A stretch of DNA of 64,000 bases from Shimia sp. CNT1-13L.2 (GTDB taxonomy: Bacteria > Pseudomonadota > Alphaproteobacteria > Rhodobacterales > Rhodobacteraceae), in the NCBI RefSeq assembly GCF_024331145.1, contig NZ_JANDJO010000007.1, forward strand, positions 62,001-126,000, read 5' to 3'. A program made the position numbers and the translations under genes. Of this stretch, positions 16,973 to 26,218 are shown piece after piece. Numbering within the stretch: the first letter of the stretch is position 1; every line of letters starts with the position of its first letter. Below the pieces are notes generated by a model. It made no database searches. It had not been told where the DNA came from and saw only the letters and a program-made list of their open reading frames with translations.

Positions 16973-19356
16973 CCGCGCATCCTTTCGCCTGTTGGATCAA
17001 ACGGGGGGCGCACCAGGACATGTGCTGCGTACCGAACGCCCGCAATTTCTATTTCGAATTTTCGTTTCTGCGTCACGGCCAGCTTTTCCCCCGGTGAAAC
17101 CCGGATCATCCCAAGGGCAAGCGTCATGCCCGTGCGCACCCCACGCGCGCCGCTGGTTGTCATGCCGACAACGCGTCCATCTTCCCAGATGGGCTCGTCG
17201 TGCAGCACAAGCGGATGTTCTGGCAGGTCGAACATCGCCTGTTTGATGGACACGCCCTCGACTCTTTGCTGTTCCAGCGCCTCTTTGCCAAGAAAGCTCT
17301 TCGACCAGTCGACGGCGAAACCTAGTCCTGCCTCAAGTGGCGTCATCTCGGGGCCAAGATCATGCCCCCAGTGCTTGAAGCCTTTTTCGATGCGGCAACC
17401 GTCCAGGGCAAAATGACCGAGAGGTCTCGCGCCGCCTTTGTAAAGAGCATCAAAAACAGGCCCTGCCCTGTCCGCATCAATAGATAACTCCCATCCCAAC
17501 TCACCTACAAAGCTAACGCGCGTTGCGACCAGCCTTTGATCGGCAACGGTAACGGGTTTGAAAGACGAAAACGGGAAGTCATCCCAATCATCCGGGGACA
17601 GGGACTTGAGCAAGTCGCGCGCCCCCTGCCCCATTACGCCCAACACCACTTCACTCTCGGTGACGTCGACTATTGCCACTCGCCGCCCGCTCGCATGGCG
17701 CCGAAGCCACGCCCGGTCCTTCGTGCGGGTGGCCGCACCGCTCGTTACGCGAAAAGCGTCCTCAGCCACGCGTGCAATGGTCACATCAGCTTCAATACCG
17801 CCCTTTGCATTGGTCAAGGGCGTATATACGGAACGGCCTACGGCCACATCCAAATTTGCGGTCGCCAGATATTGCAGCATGTCCAGCGCATCCGGCCCCT
17901 GCACGTCAAATTTGCCAAAGGGCGACAGATCAACAAGTGCGGCCCCGAATCGCATGATGTCTGCTTCGCGCACGGCAATCGGATACCAAGGCTGATCACC
18001 AACGGAGTAAGGCAGGTTGGTTTCGCTACCATCTTTCGCGTACCACAGCCCCCGCTCCCACCCCGCAGTCAGGCCGAACTGCGCCCCTGCTCTTTTCCAG
18101 CGTTCATGCAATGCCGACTTGCGAAGGCCACGACCGGACTTTGGCTGTTTGAACGGCCAATGTAGCGAGAACGCATCGCTGACCGCTTCTTCCATGCGGG
18201 TCTCCATGTGCTCCTTGCACGCGGTTCTTGGATCGACACGCGCGATGTCCACTTCCCACAAATCCATCGGCGGTTGCCCATCCACCATCCAATCTGCCAG
18301 GACACGTCCAATTCCCGCCGAAGACATCACGCCGACCGAGTTCATGCCGGCGGCAACGTAAAGGTTGTCCACCTCGGGTGTTTGCCCGATCAGGGGCTTG
18401 GTATCCGCCGTAAAGCTCTCCGGGCCGTTCATGAAATATTGGATACCGGCGGTTTCCAACTCGGGAACCAACGCAAGAGCCGCCTCCATGAACGGCATGA
18501 ATTGGTCCCAATCTTCCGGCATCTCTAGAAAGGGACGATCCCCTTCGGGCCCAAAGGCATCCCAGCATTTGGCGTTAGGCTCGAAACCTCCAAAAACCAG
18601 CTTCCCGGCATCCCCTTTGACGTAGATGCCACGATCCAGATCGCGCAAAATGGGATAGGGATTTGGCAGGCCCGCCATGGGTTCGGTGACCACATACATA
18701 TGCTCGACGGCTTGAAGCGGTAAGGCGACACCAGCTTCATCGGCCAGCTTCTTGGACCACGCCCCCGCACATAAAGCGACTTGATCCGCAAGGATTTCAG
18801 TCCCGTCTGCCAGACACACACCTTTGCAAACACTGCTTTCGACAAGCAAAGAGCTGACGCTGGTATTCTCCCGGATCTCTGCCCCCTTCGCACACGCGGC
18901 TCGCGCATATGCCATGCAAAGATCGACCGGGTTCACGTTCGCGTCTTCTTCGACCCTGAGCGCACCAACAACCCCGGTCAGGTCCAATCCGGGAACATCA
19001 ATCTGATTGGCTGTGACAATAGAAGGTGTCAGCCCAAAGTGTCGCCCCAGAGCGGCAATCCGGTACAACTCGTCCATCCTCGCATCTTCCCGCGCCAGCC
19101 AGTATCCGCCGGTCTTGCGATAGCCGGTGCCCAATCCTGTCTCATCTTCGAGCCGCGGAAACAGCTCTCCCGCATACATTGCAAGCTTGGTCATATTGGA
19201 CGTTGCACGCAAAGGTCCTACGATCCCGGCTGCATGCCAACTTGTGCCACTCGTCAGTTTGTTGCGATCAAGCAAAGTTACATGCGCTCGCCCTGCCAGA
19301 TGATAGGCCAGACTCAGGCCAATTGCCCCTCCACCAATGATCAGAATACGCTTCAT
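16969..19356 (-). CDS. dimethylglycine/sarcosine dehydrogenase-like FAD + GcvT protein (2)
   Basis: A 795-residue paralogue of the downstream gene with the same layout: IIGGGAIGLSLAYHL, GTSWHAAGIVGPLR (covalent FAD His), then GcvT domains with VSFVGELGWELSID and CRIEKGFKHWGHDLG, ending in a complete C terminus (RPPFDPTGERM). The two proteins are clearly homologous but well diverged, so they probably act on different intermediates or form a hetero-oligomer. It is the first gene leftward of the divergent promoter shared with the LysR gene. The start ATG at 19354-19356 gives a normal Rossmann N terminus. Confidence 0.85.
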   Translation of the reverse strand: MKRILIIGGGAIGLSLAYHLAGRAHVTLLDRNKLTSGTSWHAAGIVGPLRATSNMTKLAMYAGELFPRLEDETGLGTGYRKTGGYWLAREDARMDELYRIAALGRHFGLTPSIVTANQIDVPGLDLTGVVGALRVEEDANVNPVDLCMAYARAACAKGAEIRENTSVSSLLVESSVCKGVCLADGTEILADQVALCAGAWSKKLADEAGVALPLQAVEHMYVVTEPMAGLPNPYPILRDLDRGIYVKGDAGKLVFGGFEPNAKCWDAFGPEGDRPFLEMPEDWDQFMPFMEAALALVPELETAGIQYFMNGPESFTADTKPLIGQTPEVDNLYVAAGMNSVGVMSSAGIGRVLADWMVDGQPPMDLWEVDIARVDPRTACKEHMETRMEEAVSDAFSLHWPFKQPKSGRGLRKSALHERWKRAGAQFGLTAGWERGLWYAKDGSETNLPYSVGDQPWYPIAVREADIMRFGAALVDLSPFGKFDVQGPDALDMLQYLATANLDVAVGRSVYTPLTNAKGGIEADVTIARVAEDAFRVTSGAATRTKDRAWLRRHASGRRVAIVDVTESEVVLGVMGQGARDLLKSLSPDDWDDFPFSSFKPVTVADQRLVATRVSFVGELGWELSIDADRAGPVFDALYKGGARPLGHFALDGCRIEKGFKHWGHDLGPEMTPLEAGLGFAVDWSKSFLGKEALEQQRVEGVSIKQAMFDLPEHPLVLHDEPIWEDGRVVGMTTSGARGVRTGMTLALGMIRVSPGEKLAVTQKRKFEIEIAGVRYAAHVLVRPPFDPTGERMRG

Positions 19357-19477
19357 GTCATCTCGAGCCCTTGTGCTAACGAGGTTTTACGGGCGGCCGC
19401 GCAATTGGTCCCGCCCCCTTCTATGGCTTGTCACTCCGCCTTGGACGAAGCAAGTTGGGAGTCAGAGCATAAGAAAG

Positions 19478-19490
19478 ACTAATGATTAGT
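19478..19490. promoter_or_regulatory. palindrome ACTAAT-G-ATTAGT, candidate LysR box
   Basis: A perfect 6+1+6 palindrome centred at 19484, 8 nt before the LysR start codon and inside the divergent promoter region to the dehydrogenase pair. CTAAT/ATTAG half-sites recur at 20461-20477 after the LysR gene. Binding by the adjacent LysR protein is inference. Confidence 0.5.
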
Positions 19491-19498
19491 AGAACGAA

Positions 19499-20464
19499 AT
19501 GAAAAGAAGCCAATCTGAACACGATGTTAACCTGTTGCGAGCACTGGAAGTTTTCATGGCCGTGTCGGACTCTCGGCATGTGACCGGAGCTGCGGTTGCT
19601 CTCGGAATGACGCAATCTGCCGTGTCCCAGCAAATCAAGAAGCTGGAATGGTCGCTGGACGCCACATTGTTCGATAGGACAAGGCGACCACTCGAACTGA
19701 CCCACGCGGGAGAAATCCTTAAACGACGGGCATTTCGCATTCTCAACGAGGTCGAAGATCTGCGATCAGACATGCGGCATGTCCAGTCGAACTCGCTACC
19801 AATCCTGCGGATTGCAATGCTGGCATCGATTGCCACCACCCTCACCACGGGATTGCTGGATATGTCTCGCGAAGAGCTGCATATCCCCGAACTGAGCCTT
19901 GCCGCTGGCCTTGCAACGGATCACCAGACCGCCCTCAACACCAAGAGCACAGATATTGCCATTACATCGGACCCGCAATTCGACTTGACGGACTACGAAG
20001 TCATACCCGTGTTGGAAGAAGCTTTTTACCTAGTTCTTCCAGGCTCTTACAACGGACCTACCAATGACATTCAAGCCATCTCTCAACACCTTTCTTTCGT
20101 CAGGTTCAGCGCAGACGCACCAGTCGGACGCCGTACAGATCAGCACCTGCAACGCTGCCGAATCGATCTTCCCAGAACCATGGACGCCGACCGTGCATCC
20201 ATGGTCGTGGCAGGCGTCACCACCGGAAAGTGCTTTGCCATCCTGACGCCCAGTCTTCTTATCGACGCCATTGCCGAGGGCATGGACTTGCGTGTTGAAC
20301 CGCTGCCAATCACAGGCTTCAAACGCTCGATCGTGGCGATCTACCGTCCCGGAAATCTTGAGGACATTCCCCGCATGATTGCGGAAAAAAGCCAGGAACT
20401 GCTGCGCCAGAGCTTCGAAAAACTACTTCCTAATCTGGCTGCAGACGTTATTTATCACTCCTAA
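19499..20464 (+). CDS. LysR-family transcriptional regulator
   Basis: A 321-residue regulator. Residues about 9-68 are the winged HTH (LRALEVFMAVSDSRHVTGAA, then MTQSAVSQQIKKLE), followed by a linker helix and a LysR substrate-binding domain with periplasmic-binding fold (about 95-300). It sits between the two divergent arms of the island: dehydrogenases on the left, mttB-aminotransferase on the right. LysR proteins normally control neighbouring divergent genes in response to a pathway metabolite, and matching CTAAT/ATTAG sites flank this gene on both sides. Confidence 0.88.
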   Translation: MKRSQSEHDVNLLRALEVFMAVSDSRHVTGAAVALGMTQSAVSQQIKKLEWSLDATLFDRTRRPLELTHAGEILKRRAFRILNEVEDLRSDMRHVQSNSLPILRIAMLASIATTLTTGLLDMSREELHIPELSLAAGLATDHQTALNTKSTDIAITSDPQFDLTDYEVIPVLEEAFYLVLPGSYNGPTNDIQAISQHLSFVRFSADAPVGRRTDQHLQRCRIDLPRTMDADRASMVVAGVTTGKCFAILTPSLLIDAIAEGMDLRVEPLPITGFKRSIVAIYRPGNLEDIPRMIAEKSQELLRQSFEKLLPNLAADVIYHS

Positions 20465-20477
20465 TCGACTTTATTAG
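20461..20477. promoter_or_regulatory. CTAAT-N7-ATTAG inverted repeat upstream of mttB-like gene
   Basis: Inverted CTAAT/ATTAG arms separated by 7 nt form a 17-bp element of LysR-box size. It overlaps the end of the LysR gene and lies about 90 nt before the mttB start, where an operon promoter is expected. The same half-sites occur at 19478-19490. Confidence 0.45.
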
Positions 20478-20563
20478 TACTTCTTATGGCGCCTGTTTTT
20501 CCTGTCACCGCGCCCTTTTCCTTGCCATGTCTTTCTTGAAGCGACTGGTCAGGAGGTTTCAGC

Positions 20564-22093
20564 GTGGCAAGAACAACCAGACGAGCAGGACGCAAGGAGC
20601 GTATGGCGGCAAGAACTGCAAAGGCCAATCTTGCAGCGCCGTTCACCCTACGAAAAATCGCAAGTGTTAGCGTCATTGACGACGAATCGATTGCCATTGT
20701 CGAGCGCAACGCCGACCGGATTCTTGACGAAATCGGAATGGAATTCAGAGGTGATCCCGACACCATAGAGCTGTTCAAAGCACATGGTGCCCGCGTGGAT
20801 GGAGAGCGCGTTCGCTTTGATCCCGGTTGGTGTCGAGACAAGATCAAGACGGCACCATCAATCTTCACCCAGCACGCCCGCAACAGCAGCAAGGCCATCC
20901 AAATCGGCGGGAACGCACAGGTCTATGCGCCGAGTTTCGGGCCACCCTTCGTCCACGACATGGAACACGGTCGGCGGTATGCCACGTTGGAAGACTTCCG
21001 AAACATCACGAAGCTTCACCACCAGCTTGGAGCCATCAATCACTCAGGCGGGGTTGTCGTCGAGCCCGTCGATGTGCCCGTGGAACTGCGACACCTGCAC
21101 ATGGCCCACACGCATCTGACCATGAACGACAAGCCCTTCATGGGCGCCGTAACCGCCCCCGAACGCGCACGCGACACGATCGAGATGTGCAAGATCGCAA
21201 TGGGATCTCGGTTCGTTGAGGAAAACTGTGTGCTCTATTCCGTGGTCAACACGAACGCCCCTCTGGTGATGGATGAAACCATGCTCTGGGCGCTCAAGGA
21301 ATACGCTCAGGCAGGGCAGTGCACCGTGGTGTCCCCATTTGTTCTGGGAGGGGCAATGTCGCCCGTTTCCGTCGCAGCGACACTGGCCCAGGTTCTGGCC
21401 GAAGTCATGGCCTCGGTCGCCCTGATCCAGCTCATCCGCCCCGGCGCACCGGCAGCCTTCGGCACATTTTTTTCGCCGATCTCACTAAAAACCGGCGCAC
21501 CTACCTTCGGCACGCCCGAAGGCACCTTGTTCCAGATGTGCGCCAAAACACTTGCTGACCGCCTTGGCCTGCCGTTCCACTCTGTCGGAGGTCTGACTGC
21601 CGCGAAAGTCCCGGATGCTCAGGCGGGGTATGAAAGCCAGGCGCAATTAATGGGCGCGACACTGGCTGGCGTGAACTTTATCATACATGCCACCGGCTGC
21701 CTCGAAGGGCTTCTCACCACAGGCTACGAAAAGATCGTGATGGATGCCGACCGGTGCTCGGCCTTGCAAAGGTTCACTCAGGGCGTTGATTTTTCGGAAA
21801 CCGCGCAGGCCATGGACGCCTTTGCAGAGGTCAACCCCGGCGGGCATTTCCTGGGGGCACAACACACACAAGACAATTTCGAAACCGCCTTTTGGATGGG
21901 CGAAATGTCAGACAACGGCACTTTCGAGCAGTGGCAGGCCGAAGGCGCGTCTTGGACACATGAACGCGCAACCGCGCGCGTGAAAGACCTGATCGAAAAC
22001 TACGAACCACCCGAAATGGACATTGAAGTACGCGAAGCTTTGGACGCGTTCGTTGAGCGCCGGAGCCAGGAGATCACAGGAGAAAGACCATGA
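20564..22093 (+). CDS. trimethylamine methyltransferase (MttB) superfamily protein, non-pyrrolysine
   Basis: A 509-residue TIM-barrel methyltransferase of the MttB/MtgB superfamily. Recognisable blocks include ADRILDEIGMEFRGDPDTIELFKAHGA near the N terminus, YAPSFGPPFVHDMEHGRRYATLEDF, MGAVTAPERARDTIEM and PGGHFLGAQHTQDNF near the C terminus. Family members move a methyl group from a quaternary or tertiary amine to a corrinoid protein. The frame is continuous with no internal amber codon, so it is the pyrrolysine-free type (as in glycine betaine methyltransferase MtgB). The start is GTG at 20564 with AGGAGG 7 nt upstream. No corrinoid protein gene is adjacent. Its stop overlaps the aminotransferase start (ATGA). 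Confidence 0.85.
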   Translation: MARTTRRAGRKERMAARTAKANLAAPFTLRKIASVSVIDDESIAIVERNADRILDEIGMEFRGDPDTIELFKAHGARVDGERVRFDPGWCRDKIKTAPSIFTQHARNSSKAIQIGGNAQVYAPSFGPPFVHDMEHGRRYATLEDFRNITKLHHQLGAINHSGGVVVEPVDVPVELRHLHMAHTHLTMNDKPFMGAVTAPERARDTIEMCKIAMGSRFVEENCVLYSVVNTNAPLVMDETMLWALKEYAQAGQCTVVSPFVLGGAMSPVSVAATLAQVLAEVMASVALIQLIRPGAPAAFGTFFSPISLKTGAPTFGTPEGTLFQMCAKTLADRLGLPFHSVGGLTAAKVPDAQAGYESQAQLMGATLAGVNFIIHATGCLEGLLTTGYEKIVMDADRCSALQRFTQGVDFSETAQAMDAFAEVNPGGHFLGAQHTQDNFETAFWMGEMSDNGTFEQWQAEGASWTHERATARVKDLIENYEPPEMDIEVREALDAFVERRSQEITGERP

Positions 22094-23412
22094 CCCCTCA
22101 CACCGACTGGACGCTCAAAGAAACGGCCGCGCGCCGCGATAATTTTTATGCCGCCTCACAACGCAAGTTCGTTCCGTTCAAGGATCCACTGGTCTTCAAA
22201 AAGGGATCTATGCAGTACCTTTGGGATGCCGAAGGCAAGAAATACACCGACCTCCTTGGCATGAACGTGTGCATTTCTGTGGGGCACAGCCACCCCAAGG
22301 TCGTTGCTGCCGCAATGGAACAAGCGCGAGAACTCACTCACTGCACGACGATGTTCTACCATCCCGTGCCCGCGCATTTCGCAGAAGAACTGGCGGCAAC
22401 GATGCCCAACCCGACTGGCGACATAGAGTGGGTCGTACATTTCACCAACTCTGGCTCCGAAGCCATTGACCTCGCCATGACCATGGCCCGCAGTTTTACG
22501 GGCAACCTTGACCTCCTGGCTCTGAGGTCGGCCTACCACGGGCCAACCGCCGCAGCCCAGTCCATCACCGGTATCTCCGGCTGGCGTCATCCCGGCATGC
22601 CCGGAAACGTGGCCTTTGTCCCTGAGCCGAACCAATATCGCGGTATCTTTGGCCAAAATGCGGGAGCTCAGCCGTATCTGGACGAGATCGAACGCACGAT
22701 ACACGCAGCCACATCCGGCAAGGTCGCGGGCATCTTTATCGAAAGCGTTCAGGGCTACGGCGGCATCGTTGAAATGCCCAAGGGCTACATGACCGGTGCC
22801 GCAGAACGTGTTCGTGCGGCGGGCGGGTTGCTTATTGCCGACGAAGTTCAGGCAGGCTTTGGCCGGACTGGCGATCACATGTGGGGTTTCGAGGCCGATG
22901 GCGTCATTCCCGACATCGTCGTCATGGCCAAAGGTATCGGCAATGGCTTCCCGCTGGGCGCCGTCGTCGCCCGCAAACACATTGCTGCGCCGATGGCCGA
23001 CAAGTTCATGTTTCACACCTACGGAGCGAACCCGACAAGCTGTGCAGCAGGCCGCGCGGTGTTGGAAGTGATCCGCGAAGACAAGGTTCAGGAAAACGCC
23101 CGTACGGTAGGGGCGGCATTGCTCGAACGTCTGCACAGACTAAAAGAAAAGCATGATGCTATAGGCGATGTCCGAGGCCGCGGTTTGATGCTGGCGATCG
23201 AGATGGTCAAGGATCACAAGACCAAGGAACCCGATCCGCAGACGACCGCTGCAGTATTCGAAGCCACACGTAGCAGTGGGATTATCCTGTCAAAATCCGG
23301 TGCCTACCAATCCTGCTTGCGAATGGTGCCGCCAATGTGCCTGTCACTAGAAGATGTTGACCGGGTTCATGGCGGCTTGGATCACGCATTTTCTTCTCTC
23401 AAGAAGGCCTGA
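22090..23412 (+). CDS. class III PLP aminotransferase (AGXT2-like)
   Basis: A 440-residue class III (omega) aminotransferase. Motifs: GMNVCISVGHSHPKVV near the N terminus, FTNSGSEAIDLAMTMAR for the PLP-phosphate region, LLIADEVQAGFGRTG with the PLP-pyridine Asp, and VVMAKGIGNGFPLGAVVA with the Schiff-base Lys. It most resembles alanine-glyoxylate/beta-alanine type enzymes (AGXT2, 4-aminobutyrate group). It is translationally coupled to the mttB-like gene through ATGA, so the two act in one pathway, perhaps on an amino acid left after demethylation; that role is inference. Confidence 0.85.
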   Translation: MTPHTDWTLKETAARRDNFYAASQRKFVPFKDPLVFKKGSMQYLWDAEGKKYTDLLGMNVCISVGHSHPKVVAAAMEQARELTHCTTMFYHPVPAHFAEELAATMPNPTGDIEWVVHFTNSGSEAIDLAMTMARSFTGNLDLLALRSAYHGPTAAAQSITGISGWRHPGMPGNVAFVPEPNQYRGIFGQNAGAQPYLDEIERTIHAATSGKVAGIFIESVQGYGGIVEMPKGYMTGAAERVRAAGGLLIADEVQAGFGRTGDHMWGFEADGVIPDIVVMAKGIGNGFPLGAVVARKHIAAPMADKFMFHTYGANPTSCAAGRAVLEVIREDKVQENARTVGAALLERLHRLKEKHDAIGDVRGRGLMLAIEMVKDHKTKEPDPQTTAAVFEATRSSGIILSKSGAYQSCLRMVPPMCLSLEDVDRVHGGLDHAFSSLKKA

Positions 23413-23538
23413 ACCAGCACACCTCAAGACCAAGAGCTCCTAATACAGGACGCTCTTTGTGATCCGGAGGTCCCGCCCGATGATTTTGTACAAGGGTTCG
23501 GCTCTTTCTTGCCGCGCTGCACTGCCGTTTGGCGCAAA

Positions 23539-24462
23539 TCATTCACGCGTGCCCAAGGAAATCGTGCGTTGCCTGAGAAAATCGAGCAACCCTCTTGGAT
23601 TGCCCGCCCATTTCGCCAGTTCATCTTTCGCAATCGGCTCTCCCACGAAGGGACGCTGGGGTTTGTCCAGGGCATGACGCACTTCGTAAAGAAGCAATCC
23701 CTGGCGCAGTGTGGCCGAAACGTTGCTCGCGATCTGGTAGGCGCGGCTGTTGCTTCCCGGAAAGCGGATCGGCACAACGGTGGCACCGGAGCGCTGGATA
23801 ATCTTGGCCGTAAAGGGGTTCCAGTCGCGTTCTACTGCCTCTCCCCACCAGCCATCCGACGAGGCGACAACGCCGGATGGAAACAGCGCAATCACACCAT
23901 CCCGGGACAGGTGTTCCATCGCCCTGCGTCGCATTTCAAGGCTCAGCTTCAGCGCATCCGGCTCATGATCGAAGGGGACCGGGATCATGAACTGATCGAT
24001 TTCCACCACCCCTGTCAGCAGCGAGCGCGTGAGAATTTTATAGTCGGTGCGAACCTTTCCAATCAGCTCGGCAAGTATCATCCCATCCACCAGGCCATGC
24101 GGGTGGTTGGCGACGATGACCACGGGCCCCTCGGCAGGTATCCGGCGAATTTCCTCCATCGGGGTCAGTAGCTCAATCCCCATCACCCCCAGCGCCTGCG
24201 CCCAGAATGCCTGCCCGACAGGCACCCCCATGGCTTCGAACCGACGTATGCGCCGCAACAAGTGGTACTTGCTTGTCGCCAGTTCGATGGCCTGGATCAT
24301 CCACCGCTGAACCGGGTTTCGGAACGTAGATGCGTAAGACAAGCGGCGGCGGTCATACGGCTGGTCAGTCAGGCTTGCACCGTCACCCTGACCGATCAAC
24401 AGACGTGTCGCCTTGTGCTGATCCGCCTGTTTGCTCCCCGGCCCCTTTGGTTTCTGAACCAT
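23539..24462 (-). CDS. lysophospholipid/glycerol-3-phosphate acyltransferase-family protein
   Basis: A PlsC-like acyltransferase of about 307 residues, similar to the COG3176-type group. The catalytic block reads VVIVANHPHGLVDGMILAE (the His-Asp pair of the acyltransferase fold, with HxxxxxD spacing as in this subgroup), followed by KILTRSLLTGV and ALFPSGVVASSDGWWG, the substrate-binding motif. No signal peptide is seen. The frame continues upstream to a TTG inside the preceding gene; I take the ATG at 24462, although its purine-rich AAGAGG lies unusually close. It begins 8 nt after the universal stress protein gene and probably shares its transcript. Confidence 0.75.
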   Translation of the reverse strand: MVQKPKGPGSKQADQHKATRLLIGQGDGASLTDQPYDRRRLSYASTFRNPVQRWMIQAIELATSKYHLLRRIRRFEAMGVPVGQAFWAQALGVMGIELLTPMEEIRRIPAEGPVVIVANHPHGLVDGMILAELIGKVRTDYKILTRSLLTGVVEIDQFMIPVPFDHEPDALKLSLEMRRRAMEHLSRDGVIALFPSGVVASSDGWWGEAVERDWNPFTAKIIQRSGATVVPIRFPGSNSRAYQIASNVSATLRQGLLLYEVRHALDKPQRPFVGEPIAKDELAKWAGNPRGLLDFLRQRTISLGTRE

Positions 24463-24470
24463 CCTCTTCG

Positions 24471-24878
24471 TCAACGAATGATCATCACCGAACAAGGGGC
24501 GCGACGGGAAATCCGTGAAGCCGTCGAACCAAGGAAGTAATCCTGAACACCCGGTTTATGCGAGCCGACAATAATCATATCAACCTCGTGCTGGCGGGCA
24601 TATTCTGAGACCTTCAGCCCCGGTTTACCGGTTACGACCTCGGTGCCGATGTCCTCTGCCCCGCCTGCAATTTTGTCCAGATGCGCCTTGATACGCGCCG
24701 TGAGGTGGTTCTCGGGCTTCGACGGAACGAGCTCGGCAACAAACCCGGGTATATCCTCCAGCACCGTGAGAAGCGTGATCTTTCCACCTTCGTCCAAAAG
24801 CCGGCGCGCGGCCGCGATTTTGTTGACGACAACGCCTTCATGGTCAAGCGCTACCGGGATCAGAATGTGTTTGTGCAT
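24471..24878 (-). CDS. universal stress protein (UspA family)
   Basis: A 135-residue Usp-fold protein starting MHKHILIPVALDHEG. The nucleotide-binding signature is near the C terminus: MIIVGSHKPGVQDYFLGSTASRISRRAPCSVMII, matching G-2x-G-9x-G-[ST] type ATP-binding Usp proteins. The start at 24876-24878 is chosen over an upstream in-frame codon because it matches the family and has GAGAGGAC upstream. It lies downstream of the suyB terminator, so it is probably separately transcribed, with the acyltransferase as second gene. Confidence 0.85.
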   Translation of the reverse strand: MHKHILIPVALDHEGVVVNKIAAARRLLDEGGKITLLTVLEDIPGFVAELVPSKPENHLTARIKAHLDKIAGGAEDIGTEVVTGKPGLKVSEYARQHEVDMIIVGSHKPGVQDYFLGSTASRISRRAPCSVMIIR

Positions 24879-24989
24879 GGTCACGTCCTCTCTTGTTTCA
24901 GGTGGCAGCTGTTGGCCTCGTCCCGGGAGCATGATTTTTTACGACAAGTCTGCAACTGCACTCAAATCGTCGCCTATTGCCGTTTTTGA

Positions 24990-25021
24990 AAACGGGGCGG
25001 CACCATTACGCCGCCCCGTTT
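24990..25021 (-). terminator. terminator of the hps-suy operon
   Basis: Just after the suyB stop, AAACGGGGCGGC, an 8-nt loop and GCCGCCCCGTTT form a perfect 12-bp stem, followed on the minus strand by TTCAAAAACGG. The stem is very stable and placed at the end of the nine-gene leftward run. Confidence 0.8.
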
Positions 25022-25024
25022 GGA

Positions 25025-26206
25025 TCAAGCGCTGCGATACAGTTTGGTCATCGAGAATTCGCGGTGACCAAGCGCTTCCGCAGCGGTGTTCCGGCCATTG
25101 GCCGTGCGGCGGATCATCTCGATCAGCGCATCGCCGGCTTCGTCGATGGTCTGCTCACGACGAAGGATGCCGGACACATCAATGTCCACGTGCTCCCCCA
25201 TGGTGCGCACGGTCCGCGGGTTCGCCGTGATCTTGATCACGGGGACAATCGGGTTGCCCACCACGTTGCCCTGACCGGTCGGGAAGGTGTGGATCACGGC
25301 CCCACCTGCCGCCATCAGGGTCACACACTCGGCAGCAGCCGATGAACTGTCCATGAAGTAAAGCCCCGCACCCGATCCCGGAGCCTCGGCCGCGTCCAGA
25401 ATGTCGATGTAGCGCGACGTCCGGCCGATTTTTTCGAGATTGCCAAGGGCCTTCTCTTCAATCGTGGTCAGGCCGCCTTCGATATTGCCTTTCGTCGGCT
25501 GCGAGTCCGACAAGTCGTCGGTCTGATGCGCAAAGATCACGTCATCCTGATAGGCTTTCCACATCTTGTACCAGCGCTCACCAACCTCCTCGTTGATCGC
25601 ACGCTTCTGGCAAATATGCTCCGCGCCGGTGATTTCCGACGTCTCGCCAAAGAACCCCGTGATGCCTTCGGGCAAAAGCTTGTCGTACATGTTGCCAACG
25701 GTCGGACATGACCCAAGACCGGTGGTCGTGTCGGACTCACCGCATTTCGTCGATATCCACAACTCGTTCAGCCCACACTCTTCACGTTGGTATTCCGACG
25801 TCAGATGCACGAACTCCTTCGCTGCCCAACTGGCCTGGCGGATGGTTTCAAAATCCCCCTTCTGCTCGATCGAGAACTCGGCGACCGGTTTGCCGGTTTC
25901 GCGAATGCCGTCGGCGATACGCTTGGTCCATCCGGGCTCAATACCGATCACCACCACGGCCGCCACATTGGGGTTCGCGCCTGTGCCGATCATGGTCCGG
26001 AAATGCAGCTCCAGATCGGCACCGAATTGCAGGCGACCATAGGCATGCGGAAGGGCAAGCGTGCCTTTGACATTATTTGCCACGGCCTCGCAGGCGGCGT
26101 TGGAAATGTCGTCCACCGGCAAGATTATCACGTGGTTACGAACGCCAACGCGGCCATTTTCACGACGGTAGGCATGCACGGACATGTTTTTGAAATCGAG
26201 TGCCAT
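25025..26206 (-). CDS. suyB: (R)-sulfolactate sulfo-lyase, large subunit SuyB
   Basis: SuyB with SuyA eliminates sulfite from (R)-3-sulfolactate to give pyruvate, in the cytoplasm. The 393-residue protein belongs to the UxaA/altronate-dehydratase large-subunit family: [24 protein letters not shown] at the N terminus, [18 protein letters not shown] at about 155-172 with conserved Cys, and [23 protein letters not shown] near 310-332. The length and the paired small SAF-domain gene 12 nt upstream are exactly the SuyAB arrangement. Sugar-acid dehydratases of the same fold are the alternative, but the adjacent hpsN-type gene and TRAP importer favour sulfolactate. Confidence 0.85.
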   Translation of the reverse strand: MALDFKNMSVHAYRRENGRVGVRNHVIILPVDDISNAACEAVANNVKGTLALPHAYGRLQFGADLELHFRTMIGTGANPNVAAVVVIGIEPGWTKRIADGIRETGKPVAEFSIEQKGDFETIRQASWAAKEFVHLTSEYQREECGLNELWISTKCGESDTTTGLGSCPTVGNMYDKLLPEGITGFFGETSEITGAEHICQKRAINEEVGERWYKMWKAYQDDVIFAHQTDDLSDSQPTKGNIEGGLTTIEEKALGNLEKIGRTSRYIDILDAAEAPGSGAGLYFMDSSSAAAECVTLMAAGGAVIHTFPTGQGNVVGNPIVPVIKITANPRTVRTMGEHVDIDVSGILRREQTIDEAGDALIEMIRRTANGRNTAAEALGHREFSMTKLYRSA

Positions 26207-26218
26207 GAAATGAGCTCC

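Noticed and set aside
20564-22093. pyrrolysine (amber read-through) in the MttB-like gene
   Set aside because: The reading frame has no internal TAG, so this is the non-pyrrolysine form.
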